In this document: piece after piece, positions 41,236 to 51,619 of the stretch
Numbering within the stretch: the stretch's first letter is position 1
Layout: every line of letters starts with the position of its first letter
Assembly (NCBI GenBank): GCA_025617745.1
Contig: CM046864.1
Location: 30,545,162 to 30,609,161 of the forward strand
Source of the DNA: Heliocidaris erythrogramma
Lineage: Eukaryota; Echinodermata; Echinoidea; Camarodonta; Echinometridae
Reading direction: 5' to 3'
Length of the DNA: 64,000 bases
Notes under the pieces: model-generated
The model's input: only the letters and a program-made list of their open reading frames with translations
Database searches by the model: none
What the model was told of the DNA's origin: nothing
Program-made: the position numbers and the translations under genes

Positions 41236-42352
41236 TAGGGTGATATGTGAAGACCATATGGGCACTCGGGCAGCATTTTCCTTCTCTTTGGGCTGTAGCA
41301 ACGCTTCGTGCTGGGTCTGGGGGACAATCTTCTGCTTTGCTTCTTCGATAATTTCAGTAGGGTATCCCCGCCTGTATCAACCATTTCGTTGATACGGCAT
41401 TTGTAGTCCTCGTCAGTGCTACATAGTCTGCGAAGAAGCGTGAACTGGGATCTGGGGATAAATCGCTTACACGAAGGTGGATGAGACGAGCTGTAGTTGA
41501 GGAAACAATGGGCATCTGTTGGTTTGTAGTGAACCCCAGTTCTAATGCTGGTCCCATCAACAGTGAGTTCTACTTCCAAGAAAGCTATGGAAGTGGAAGA
41601 AGTGGCGATGCCTAGATAGTCATCTATGTAACGTAAGAGAAGGAGAGGCTTGGTTCCGTTGAAGGTAGATAAGATCTTACTCTCCATACAGTCAGACCCA
41701 ACTCCTTAATACCGAGCACAGGTATATACTCCGAAAACGGCGTATAGAACAAGACGAATATAGAGCCCTCATCGTTCAGTGCGAGGCAGTGTGTATAAAA
41801 GGCATGGGGGAATCGTGCAGTGTCGACCTGCTGTTGATAATATATTTTTCAAAAAAAATGCTGCGGATATATTTATTTCAAATATTTGTCATATGAAATT
41901 CACTTCATATGACGAATCATTCAAGGATTTTGAAGATAATTGACACGCAGCATTATTTTTAAGAATATGTATATCGTTGGCAGGTTGACTTTGCAAGATT
42001 TTTTACATGCCTTTTGTGCACACTGTCTCATACTGAACGATGAGGGCTCTATATTCATCTTGTTATATACGCCGTTTTCGGAGTATATACCTGTGCTCGG
42101 TATTACGGAGTTGGGTCTGACTGCCATATAGCCCATAAATAGACAGGCATACGAAGGGCCCATTTTAGTTCCCATAGCGACTCCCTGTCTTTGCAGATAG
42201 CATCTTCCGTCAAACTGGAAAGATGACAAGTTGAGAACCAGTTCGGTTAGGCGTAGCACGGTCCTGTCATTGGGCCTATCAGCTGAGGGGTTTGCAAGTA
42301 AGAAATGCTGGATAGCCTTCAAGCCCTTGTCGCTTGGTATGTTAGTATACAA
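41235..42352 (-). pseudogene. PLE reverse transcriptase, split by a 436-bp MITE
   Basis: Minus strand from 42352: YTNIPSDKGLKAIQHFL (motif A region), FDGRCYLQRQGVAMGTKMGP and SYACLFMGYM (motif B), interruption, then ESKILSTFNG, RYIDDYLGIA (catalytic YIDD), FLEVELTVDGTSIR and HYKPTDAHCFLNYSSSHP. A later frame ends HMVFTYHP, which continues as EVLKVAHVM in the 28658-31000 copy. Excising 41689-42124 with one CCATA copy restores GYMESK in frame. The N-terminus and endonuclease are absent. Confidence 0.85.
41689..42124. mobile_element. 436-bp long-arm MITE (5-bp CCATA duplication)
   Basis: Ends CAGTCAGACCCAACTC and its complement GAGTTGGGTCTGACTG. The arms are complementary for about 160 bp each, with CCGAGCACAGGTATATACTC near the ends. 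CCATA is duplicated at 41684-41688 and 42125-42129. The short unpaired centre is AT-rich. Superfamily unassigned: a 5-bp duplication with CAGT ends does not match hAT (8 bp). Confidence 0.85.
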
Positions 42353-42915
42353 TGCCGTTCATTTCCTTCTTCGTAATTTTGTAATGCTTCTTTCTATCTC
42401 CTTCCTTTTTGTACTTTGCTTTTGTTCTCTTCCCTTTTTTTCTTTTCTCTCTCTCTCTCTCTTTCTTCTTTCGTTTCTTTTCTTCTCTCCCCTCCTTTTT
42501 CTATTTTTTCTTGCTTTTCTTCTTCTTCTTTTTCTTTTCTCCTTTTTGTCTTCCTTTTCTGTTTTCTAACCCTCTATCCTCTTTCTTCCCACATTTTGTC
42601 CCCCTGTGTCTCTCTCCTTATTTTTCTCTTCCTCCTTTACTTTTTCTCTCTCTTCCTATCCTTTGCTTTCTTTATCTTTCGTCATCACTGTGTGTGTGTG
42701 TGTGTCTCCCTCTCTCTCTCTCTCTTTCTCCTTTCCTCTTTCTCTCTCTCTCTTTCTCACGCCTTGACTCCGTTTATTTACGCTTGTTCTTTTGACAATA
42801 ATTACGCGCTATGCACTACATCCTTGGTGCATTTTTTGTACTTGGTATCATTTCCCGAAGAAGCCTTATAGGCGAAATATTGAACCTTTTGTGTCTAACG
42901 GAGTAATTTATTCTG
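42353..42915 (+). repeat. PLE terminal repeat joined head-on to the RT copy
   Basis: The plus strand starts with the last endonuclease codons (RSFPSS then stop near 42363-42384), then a CT-rich tract (42405-42770), then TTGACAATAATTACGCGC, the hammerhead-like motif and TGTGTCTAACGGAGTAATTT. It is the complement of 29250-28658. Facing orientation to the minus-strand RT is a typical PLE inverted junction. (GT)n, (CT)n and (TA)n runs follow at 42915-42990. Confidence 0.85.
42851..42885 (+). ncRNA. Hammerhead-like motif (ATAT family)
   Basis: TTTC, core CCGAAGA (one change from CTGAAGA), extra A, stem II GCC-TTATA-GGC, core GAA, palindromic ATAT, cleavage-position T, GAA. Stem I is three pairs. 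The sister copy at 28684-28717 has the normal C-T but lost the G, so the family consensus would be intact. Confidence 0.55.
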
Positions 42916-42945
42916 TGTGTGTGTGTGTGTCTCTCTCTCTCTCTC

Positions 42946-42991
<46 letters not shown>

Positions 42992-43065
42992 AATTATGTA
43001 TAACAATGCGCCCTCCCGGCTATTACCATAATGGCTTTATGGCAACCCAAGGACTTATATATATA

Positions 43066-43880
43066 CACTAAAGGAAAAAAGAAACTTATAAAAGTTCAAG
43101 AGATCACCAAATTAAATTCTCTGCATGGAAATGTACCAAATTTGGATATAATGTTGATTCAATGCATGGCTTTAAATGACAGTCAATAACAAAAAGTTTT
43201 CTTCAATGCCACAAAAGAAATGTGCACTGAAACAAAGGACTCTCTAATCCCAAAGTCACAAAGATAAACTGCAGTCTTGTACACCATATGCATGTCAATG
43301 AATGAAACAAAAGAATTTCAAAAGGGATTTGCACCCCTCGAGCAAGAGGATATTGATGTTCTGCCATGGTTCGCCCGTTCACCAGACCTTTCCCCAATTG
43401 AACATCTCTGGGAAGAGCTTGGTCGACGTGTGTCAAGGCGTGACAATCAACCCATCAATAGGGAGACGCTCATTGCAGCACTGCAAGAGGAATGGAACAA
43501 TGTTCCCCAGGCTACCATCGCGAATCTGATCGGAAGCATGCGAAGACGGTGTACAGCTTGCCAGCAAGCTAGAGGTGGACATACTGGCTATTAATCTGTT
43601 TGGATATGAACTTGCAAATCCCTTTTGAAATTCTTTTGTTTCATTCATTGACATGCATATGGTGTACAAGACTGCAGTTTATCTTTGTGACTTTGGGATT
43701 AGAGAGTCCTTTGTTTCAGTGCACATTTCTTTTGTGGCATTGAAGAAAACTTTTTGTTATTGACTGTCATTTAAAGCCATGCATTGAATCAACATTATAT
43801 CCAAATTTGGTACATTTCCATGCAGAGAATTTAATTTGGTGATCTCTTGAACTTTTATAAGTTTCTTTTTTCCTTTAGTG
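43066..43880. mobile_element. Tc1/mariner-derived foldback element with 270-bp TIRs
   Basis: Nearly perfect inverted arms (43066-43338 and 43608-43880) start CACTAAAGGAAAAAAGAAAC and are flanked by TA. They enclose only the C-terminal part of a Tc1-type transposase. The arms include sequence such as TTGTACACCATATGCATGTC that is far longer than ordinary Tc1 TIRs. The element would form a strong hairpin. Confidence 0.9.
43338..43594 (+). pseudogene. Tc1-like transposase C-terminal fragment
   Basis: The frame reads LPWFARSPDLSPIEHLWEEL then GRRVSRRDNQPINRETLI and MRRRCTACQQARGGHTGY with a stop. The second Asp and the terminal Glu of the DDE triad (in SPDLSPIEHLWEEL) are present; the N-terminal HTH domains and first Asp are missing. 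The fragment has no stops, which suggests recent origin. It cannot transpose alone. Confidence 0.85.
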
Positions 43881-43889
43881 TATATATAT

Positions 43890-45990
43890 AAGATTTTTTT
43901 TTTTCAAAGACGAATTAGGACCACTATATACTCGTCCGATTTTCACTGACACCACTTCAACTAAGATATGCCTAAGCACTATACCCGTCATGCCTGTACT
44001 TGGTATGAACTTTGTTATGATCTACAGTGCAAAAACAGATGTTTATTCGAATACAGTCAATGTTAACATTTGCATCCATTGAACTACTCTAGTCTTCGGT
44101 GTCACATATTTAAATGATTATTGTTGTCTATAAATCAGTATTATCCTCATCATCATCATTATCATGATCATCGCCATAAATACATAAATTTATTGCGTTT
44201 CTCCATATTCTTTTCCCTCTTTTTTTTTCTCGGGGGGGGGGGGGGGTTGATTTTGTGTATATAAACATATGTGCCAGCAGTCGGTCGACGTTGGTCACGA
44301 ATGGGCGGGGTGGGGGGGGGGGGGTCGGATGAAATAGTGAATACTTAGGTGTATTTAGGGGCAAATTATAGAGGAAGTGGTCGAAAATATTAGGATGTCA
44401 GTGGGCAAATCCACCAAACCACCTGGAAAATGAAAGGAAAGGAAAGAAAGAAAAGGAAAGGAAGAAATGGAAAGGAAAGGAGGGGGAAAGGGAAAGGAAT
44501 GACAAGAAAAGAAGAGAAAGAAAAAAGGGAGGAAATGAGAAAAGAGAAAAATGAAATGTAAAAGAATTTGAAAAGCGATAGAGAAAGAAAAAAAGAGGGA
44601 ATGTGAACAGGGAAAGAAAAGGACACGGGAAAGAAGAGAGATGGAACTTCATCGAAGAACAGAAAGAATGTCGTTTACCTAGAGCCATTAAATGCTAAGG
44701 TGCTTGGCCCACCCTGTAGCGAGTATTTCTGCCGCAAATCATTAACAAGTAGCTCACACGCTACGCTCGCTCACCTAACTAAAATTTACGTTAACGTTTT
44801 AAACGTGATTATGCCCTCCGTAAACTGCAGCAATAAACCAAGGTTAAAAAAAAGAGAGGTGAGTTATTTGTCTTACTCGTAGAGAATTTAAATTTTTTTT
44901 TATCCCAACATAATATTAAACACCCGCCCCAACCTGTAGCAATTATCAGAACCTATGCAGTACTGCATGCTGAAAACAAGTTACAAAATTTGGTTTTTTT
45001 AACGCTAGCTAGCTCACTACGCTCGCTTTCCTAATAGAATAAATTAAACAAAACAAAACAGAACAAAAATATGTTGCTATAATTATTAATAGAGAGTCGC
45101 TTGCACGCTGGTTTTTTTTTTAAATTGAAATTGGCGCTAATCCCAAGTTGGGGGTGGGGGGATGGATACATTCCCCTCACTTTTATTGAGCGGGAAATGG
45201 CGTGTATAAATATTTTTTTAAGGAAAACTATCTTGCGATTATTTAATCAGTAGGTGTAATGCTCTATTGAAATATCATGAATGACGGTCATTTGCATGCA
45301 CATGTATAGTGGAACTTGTATTTAAAATGTTTTTTTTTATAACAAAAAGTGGCCTTTTTTCTCACCTGCTTGCGATATAAAAGCAATGTAATATAACATG
45401 TGTGGGATGTGCACAGGTGAGCAAGGATGTAAGCCAGGAGCGGCCCGATTTTTATCAGGATCAAGTGGTATTTGTTTCTTCTTTCCTTTCCCATTCCTAT
45501 TTTTTGAGGGGAATCTGAATTCCTGCTCTACATCGAGCATGTCGAAGGAGATATTTTACACTTAGCTACTGGCTGATCTATTATTATTACGATTCTAATC
45601 ATTACGATTTCTTATTTATTTGACAAATTGCAAATATCATTCAATGGATAGAAAATAACAGTGTAGTAGAAAATCATGAATGCAGGGGGACAAAATGATT
45701 AACTAAAACGGGGGTCTTCTTTCAGAAACCATGCGACTGGAGGTGAACATGAAATGAACCTTTACTTCTTGGCAACAGAGGGCGGTGAACTAAAATCAGC
45801 TAGCGGAAGAGAAGAGCTTTGCACTCTTTGCCTGAAGAAATTGGGAACGCGTGCCTACTTAATGCGGGAATCCCTCGCTCAGCTTTTCAAAAGAAGGATC
45901 AGGATTAGCACGGCTTTCCCCCAAGTTACGCCGAAAGCGAGAAGTGCGCACGCTTCGGGCCACTTGAATAGATCCAAGCTACCTAATACC
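43890..45990. other. Low-complexity stretch, no secure gene
   Basis: Contains poly-G runs (44234-44247 and 44310-44324), a GA-rich tract (44420-44660), and two TCACACGCTACGCTCGC / TCACTACGCTCGC segments near 44750 and 45013 that look like a diverged repeat. A plus-strand frame at 45754-45993 (MNLYFLATEGGELKSASGRE) has no recognised family. Otherwise AT-rich. Confidence 0.5.
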
Positions 45991-45999
45991 TAGCATTAT

Positions 46000-46475
46000 T
46001 TCAAATTTGTGGCAAAATTACAACTGCATAGCTAACGAAAAACATGCTGTTGGTATATTCTGTGACTTAAGTAAAGCATTCGATACGCTCTATCACGCTA
46101 TCGTACTCTCCAAACTCAGTCATTATGGAAATTTGAGATCAACCACTCTTATTGTTTAAAGATTATATAAGAAACAGAAGACAATATGTTACATTGAATG
46201 GATATGATTCTGATCCCCCTTTAGTTCAATGCGGTGTCCCTCAAGGCTCCATCTTAGGCCTACTATTATTTCTTCTTTTGACATCCTCCGTTTTTTCTTT
46301 TGTCTTATTTGCCGACGACACAGATAAATATTGTTCTCACAAAGACCTTAATTCCTTAACCAATACTTTGAATTATGAAACTAACAAAGTATCAAACAAA
46401 TTTAAGTGCAATAAACTTTCTCTTAATATAAAAAAGACTCATAATACAGACACACCAATATTTTATTGTTTTAAA
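46000..46475 (+). pseudogene. LINE reverse transcriptase core fragment
   Basis: Pieces in shifted frames read GIFCDLSKAFDTLYHAIVL (motif A), RRQYVTLNGYDSDPPLVQCG and VPQGSILGLLLFL (motif B), SFVLFADDTD (catalytic FADD) and CNKLSLNIKKTH. A deletion joins LLFLLL directly to the FADD strand. Jockey/CR1-like non-LTR RT, the same general type as 36262. Two frameshifts and the deletion make it inactive. Confidence 0.8.
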
Positions 46476-46950
46476 GATATTTTATTGTTTTCTCTCAAAT
46501 CAAATGCATAACACGCAATTTTCATTAAACAAATTGTACAAATTATATTAACAAATATTTTAACAAATTAATACAATTATACATCAAACATTGAAAGGAA
46601 CCTGAAAATAATAAAGAAAATATTACTTGAATGTATCTTATACATAAATATTGAAATAACGTAATGTCTTAAAGGATTAGAGAGAAAACCGAAAACATAA
46701 AATCAGGTGCTGTTCTGCCCCTTCCCACCCCCTCCCCGATGTAAAGCACCCTTCATTAATGGTTTTATTGTTTTCTCTCAAATCTAATACATACACAAAC
46801 ATTAAACAAATTGTACATATTATTTGAATATCTTAACATAATTATACATCATTGAAGTAAAATGCCTGGGAGTAAAATGCCTAAAAGATTTGTTTACAAA
46901 TTAAAAAATTCCTCCCCAGTCAAGCTTCTTCGTTTACTAACCATTGTCTC
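46465..46950. repeat. Dispersed repeat with internal duplication; contains empty TTAA site
   Basis: ATTTTATTGTTTTCTCTCAA occurs at about 46479 and again at 46764. AAATAACGTAATGTCTTAAAGG (46655-46675) is the uninterrupted counterpart of the sequence flanking the TTAA MITE at 52251. GGGAGTAAAATGCCTAAAAG with its following 60 bp is repeated at 52100-52170. Probably the 3' region of a retroelement. Confidence 0.65.
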
Positions 46951-47030
46951 CGGCGGACCGTTTGAATATTAATGAGTCAGAAAGAAGAGGATCTTGGGTA
47001 TTTGATTCTAGTTCATCGTGACTTGGCCGT

Positions 47031-47106
47031 GAACCAGAATAGCCTGGTGCATGGTTAAGTCGCTGCCCGGCAAGCAGTAGATGACAGGTTCGAATCCCGC
47101 TGGTTC
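47031..47106 (+). ncRNA. tRNA-like sequence, probably SINE head
   Basis: A 76-nt segment with a 7-bp acceptor pairing (GAACCAG / CTGGTTC), an A-box-like TAGCCTGGTGCATGG, a CTGC/GCAG anticodon-type stem with loop CCGGCAA, and a B box GGTTCGAATCC. A T run follows at 47109-47118, as a Pol III terminator would. D and T stems are imperfect and position 33 is C, so a working tRNA is unlikely. Most likely tRNA-derived. Confidence 0.55.
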
Positions 47107-47559
47107 CAATTTTTTTTTCTGACTTGTGTTTTTTCATTACAGATCGAGCATACGATCTTTAAAGGCGGTCAGTCGCCGGTTTCAATGGGGAAAAATCTGT
47201 GTTTGCTGATGCTGCAAAATAGTTCTTGCGCATACGAAATTAGGTCTAGTCGAAAGTATATTGAGGATCAGCGAAATGTCTTTCTCCTCGGCAAAAATCC
47301 GCATAGATCGCTGTGATATTGTAAGTTGTGCTGAATAGCGAACGAATCAGGAACGAATACATGTTTTGCGCTATGTGTATCCTGCAATCTGCTGTCTGAC
47401 GCCGTACCATATTTATATTTATACTATAGAACAAAGCAAGTTCATCTTTATTATGGATGACACTTTCAGTATTTCGGAGTTAGCGACAGATATCTCAATT
47501 CTAAACGTGGAGGGAGATTTGGAGCCGACTGCCTGTAAATGTTCAGGAAGCTAGCTGCT

Positions 47560-47690
47560 GCAGTGCTGATTAAAAACGGGCAGACGGATATGCCCTTGCA
47601 AGAGTGAAGGTCATCCCTGTACACTGCGGTGTTCCTGCGGGAAACGTCGCCCGTGCAATGCAACGGGAACCCGATGGCGATGACGATGAA
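47560..47690 (+). pseudogene. Cysteine-rich fragment (CXC-like)
   Basis: After a TGA the frame reads LKTGRRICPCKSEGHPCTLR then CSCGKRRPCNATGT. The spacing of Cys residues resembles CXC/tesmin-like cysteine-rich motifs seen in some nuclear and transposon-linked proteins. It stops soon after. It lies 0.75 kb upstream of the P2X7-like fragment on the same strand and could be part of the same former gene. Low certainty. Confidence 0.4.
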
Positions 47691-48416
47691 TCAACTTCAA
47701 ATGTGAGTACGGTAGATCATTATCTCAGCCTATTTATCCGAACCAAGGTCTATGCAACAAATTCGATCATTTTTCTTGCGATTTGTCATTGTGTAATAAC
47801 TAAATTAAGACTCAAGAGAAATATAATTTAATTATAGTGTGAATGTGAGATGTCACAGCCAGGGCCTAGCAGGCCCCTAGCCTCTGAGATAGTGTGTTTG
47901 TAAGAATCTTCATTCAAAATGAAACTGAAGAAGGAAGAATGAGAAGAAGAAGAAGGAATCTATTTATAAATGAAGGTATGCCAAGATGTAATTAGAATCA
48001 ACACCAGACATGTCAATTGGTGATTGGTGAACTGGCTTCACCTGTGTGTGTGAGCTGTGACGAGGTACTCCCCCCCCCCCCCCCCTGTAAAAATACCAAC
48101 ATAAATTTATTTGAAAGGGGGGGGGAAGTCTAGTACAGGCTTTTGCAAGTCAGAGTCACAGTAATGTTTGAATGTATACACACGTGTATGTATGTATATC
48201 TAATTGTGACTCCAAAGATTCAAATACACCTAGTGGTACCAAATATATCAATACAATGGAACCTATTAATATTTTCCCATACAAATTTAATAATTTTATG
48301 ATTTTTTTCACCAAAACAGTATTTCCATACTTGAACTTTGAACAGGGTGGAATGTTCACTTTACATTATTTACATTTTTCCTTAATTTATTCACTGTTGT
48401 TTTCTTACTCAATGTA

Positions 48417-48800
48417 GAAATTTGTGATGGATCGAGAGAGAGAGCTGATCTAGAACGCGTCACCATCCAGTTCCTCTGCATATTCACAGATGTTTACTTG
48501 GAATCCATAGCAGCTGTAGAGCCTACCCAACCTGCTGAAGAAAGGCCTGGTCCGAGCAGCCGGCCTGCATCATGTTGTAGATGTGGTGGAAGATATGTGC
48601 CCATGCCAAAGGAGGTAGAGAATGTGTGTGTTGCCATTTCCGCACCTGCGTCATGACTGCTCATTGCTCAATACTTCACTGATGCATTTCTAAATGGCAA
48701 TGTCTTGGTTGCATGCATGGCAGCAAGCAACAATGAATTTCCAAGGGACATTCCGAGGTTGAATGAATCGTACCGGCATTACAAACATACAAACGTACAA
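48417..48800 (+). pseudogene. P2X7 C-terminal (ballast-like) domain fragment
   Basis: One frame reads RPASCCRCGGRYVPMPKEVE (Cys pairs and the MP-x-E turn of the zinc-binding C-terminal domain of P2X7-type receptors), a single TGA, then QYFTDAFLNGNVLVACMAAS and NEFPRDIPRLNESYRHYKHT, matching the later part of that domain including the NExYR box. Invertebrates carry this domain in many proteins unrelated to ion channels. No transmembrane segments are nearby. The stop suggests a pseudogene exon. Confidence 0.5.
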
Positions 48801-48852
48801 ACAGTAATGTTTGAATGTATACACACACATGTATGTATGTATGTATGTATGT

Positions 48853-49078
48853 ATGTGTTGGCTCAGTCAGTAGAGCGTCCGCCTCACAATCAGGAGGTCA
48901 TGGGTTAGAACCACGGCCGCGTCATACCAAAAGACGTTAAAAAAGATGGGAGTTGCTGCTACCTTGTTTGGCGTTCAACAATTGAAAGGATAGAGCAACG
49001 TCGATCTGGTGCACTGCACCTCAACAGTACAACAATACGCCTGACGATGGACTGTACTGCAACTGAAGAAGAAAAAAA
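48853..49078 (+). mobile_element. tRNA-derived SINE
   Basis: Begins with a tRNA-like head: A box TGGCTCAGTCAG, anticodon-stem region CGCCTCACAATCAGGAGG, B box GGTTAGAACC. A body follows with CATACCAAAAGACGTTAAAA, GGGAGTTGCTGCTACC and GACTGTACTGCAACTGAAGA, ending in an A/GA-rich tail. I recognise this body as a SINE family of echinoderm-type genomes; not searched. A (TATG)n run precedes it. Confidence 0.8.
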
Positions 49079-49079
49079 A

Positions 49080-50180
49080 TTCACGTATATATATTCACCA
49101 TGGGTACTTGGGAGCAGGAAACAGGAGAGTTGTTCCATCATGTGCTACACTGCAGATAAGGTATGCCTATCTATTCCCCACAAGGGCTTACAAGGGCTTC
49201 GTCAATGGAATACAAGATTGAAATCCATCTAACATCAATACTGGTCTTGATTTTTTTTATGTCTCCTTTTATTGTTGAAATTTAGATCTGCTGGACATAG
49301 AACTGTTATCCTTCTTTAAAAAAATTTAAATTGTTTATTATAGTTCCTGTTTACATTCACCTTTTTCTTGGTGATTGTAGTATGTATGTACAAAAGAAAG
49401 CATTTTCTGTGTGTAATCATTTAACATAATATTTACGTTAACATTTATCAGAGAGGAAATATATTCATGTCATTTGAAACAAACCAAAAATCTTATCTGA
49501 TGAAGGGTTTCCGTTATGACATTGTATAAACTTCATTTAATCTATTTTTCCCTGTGTATTTCAACGCATTCCATGACCATGAATATGCATGTCTTCTGTG
49601 ATGTTTTTTTTCTATTTATGGTGAATATTTAGTCTGATTTTGTCATGCTGTTTTTAGCTGAACTAGCAGTCCATTGGGTTTGCTACATGATGTACATTGT
49701 GTGAAGTGAGATGCACATGAATTACATAAACTTCAATAAGAGTTTGCCATTTGGTGATCATAAGAAGTGGTTGATCAAAACGATTGTAATATATTGTATC
49801 GATGCATGTAATTACAACCAAACAATACCACTTGCCAGCGTATAAGTGATTGTGTGTGACGTACATTAAACAACATATCTTTTGTACCTTCATGTATCTG
49901 TGTTCCTGACTGTAATCATTTTATTTACCGGTAGGTATTTATGGTATTATAAACTGCAATATTGCAATATTCAATGAAAATATCCTTGCCAGCATATTCC
50001 TGTGTGAATGTCCATAATATAATGCAATATGAAAAGAAAACTATACATACATGTATGTCCAAAATAAATCTGCCAGTGAACGTTGCCAATTTCAATTGAA
50101 TGTTGGGTAGCCTTTGATAATGTGATCACACTAAATAGTGAAGTTGTTTTCCTTCCAAGATTTACTTTTATTGTAATCTG
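49080..50180. other. AT-rich, no gene recognised
   Basis: No coding signal or bounded repeat was seen beyond short T runs. Confidence 0.5.
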
Positions 50181-50900
50181 TATACACTGTTTGTTTTTTG
50201 AATTTGCTTATACAATATGCATAGATCCACAAACCTTTCCTGAAGTATGCCTACATATATACTGTTGAAAGTATAGTTTTACACTTCTCAGCTGATTTTT
50301 GTATTTTATTTATTACAATTTGATATACATGTATTCTAGATCCACAAACTTGCCTTGAAACATGCACATTTAGTGTTGAAATAATAGTTTTGCAATATGA
50401 AGTTGATTTCTTCTCATACTAGTTGTATAGATTTATCAGCAGTTATATAATTTTTAAGAAACGTATGTATTATGCATACAGGGACATTTCAGTTAATTTT
50501 TTATATGCCATTTGCTATTCCATATGGTATGCCTATATACTGTTATAGTAAAGTATAGTTTTATACTACCGAGCTGATTTTTGTATATACTAAAGTATAG
50601 TTTTATACTACCGAGCTGATTTTTGTATATATTTTAGTGTTGACAATATAGTTTCAATGTTCAGTTGATTTTTACTCTCACTTGGGTAGTTTTATTACAA
50701 GTTATACATGTATTATTTTAAAGAAACTTAAAAGTATTACATACAGGAACACCTTTTCTACTTTTCTTTTTCCTTGTGATTTGCCATTTGCAATGGCACT
50801 GCATGTAACATGTAAGGAAGTAAAGGAAGACAGCATGAAAAAGTACTCTTCATTGTGTGTACGTGTCACAAGTTTTGAAGTATTGTAATCTACATACCCT
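50180..50900. repeat. Degenerate tandem array with GAGCTGATTTTTGTAT units
   Basis: A unit containing TATAGTTTTAYAC..GCTGATTTTTGTAT recurs near 50265, 50385, 50550, 50593 and 50650. Two consecutive copies (50547-50590 and 50591-50636) share a 40-bp identical block. ATCCACAAACCTTTCCTGAA near 50225 recurs at 50341. Period is irregular at 45-130 bp. Confidence 0.65.
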
Positions 50901-50922
50901 TTTATTTCATTTTATTTTTGTA

Positions 50923-51095
50923 CAGTGGAGCATCATTAATGAACTTCTTGGAACCAAGGAAATTCCCTCTTTATATCAAAACCTTTTTATACCAGGGCTA
51001 AAATACAATAGAATACAAAAAAAGTGGGGACTGGCAAAAATACTGTCTTATAATGAGTTTGTTATACCATTGTACTTTATAAGGAGGTTCCACTG
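50923..51095. mobile_element. pogo/Tigger-like MITE (TA flanks)
   Basis: Ends CAGTGGAGC and GGTTCCACTG with TA on both sides. The inner part has TATAATGAGTTTGTTATACC, the usual TATAAcGAGTTcGTTATA pattern of pogo-type MITEs. It is 173 bp and non-coding. Confidence 0.8.
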
Positions 51096-51129
51096 TACAA
51101 TGTATATACATGGAGGAAGGCATATGGAG

Positions 51130-51610
51130 TGAGATAGGAGAGAAGAGAAACAGGAGGGAAATAGAGAGAGAGAGAGAACAAGGGAGAAAAATTATCAAGG
51201 TCATGAGAGAAAGAGAGAGTGAAAGATAAGATAGAGAAACGGAACGAGCTAGAATCAGGGCTGTCAAGTAAAGTTTTCCTCCTCAAGTTTATCAATACAA
51301 AATTAAGATTAATCTATAATTCTATTATCAGGCCCCCTTTTTTTTCTTCTTTTAAAAATAATTCCTGTCAACTCTTTGCACGATGGCCATTCACTTAGTG
51401 TCCAGTTTTTAAAGATTGATTCCCCTCTTTCGAAATCAGCCAGAGAAGAGAAAGGGAAGAGAAAGAGGAGGGAAAGAGGAGGGAGAGAGGGAGACAGAGA
51501 GAGAACAAGGGAGATAAATTATCAAGGTCATGAGAGAGAGAGAGAGAGAGTGAAAGATGAGATAGAGAAACGGAACGTAAGTGAGAATAAAAGAGAGAGT
51601 GGAGGGAATA
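51130..51610. repeat. Duplicated GA-rich segments
   Basis: 51150-51250 and 51485-51580 share AGAGAACAAGGGAGA, ATTATCAAGGTCATGAGAGA and GATAGAGAAACGGAACG. They lie in the same orientation about 335 bp apart. Open frames across them are compositional. Confidence 0.75.
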
Positions 51611-51619
51611 TTAGTGGGT

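Noticed and set aside
42231-42871. Long Phe/Leu/Ser-rich open frames on the plus strand
   Set aside because: CT-rich PLE repeat sequence, not a protein.
44390-44688. Open frames rich in Phe and Ser
   Set aside because: Compositional product of a GA-rich tract.
45754-45993. 79-residue plus-strand frame
   Set aside because: No recognised motif, no splice or promoter support; left unannotated as a gene.
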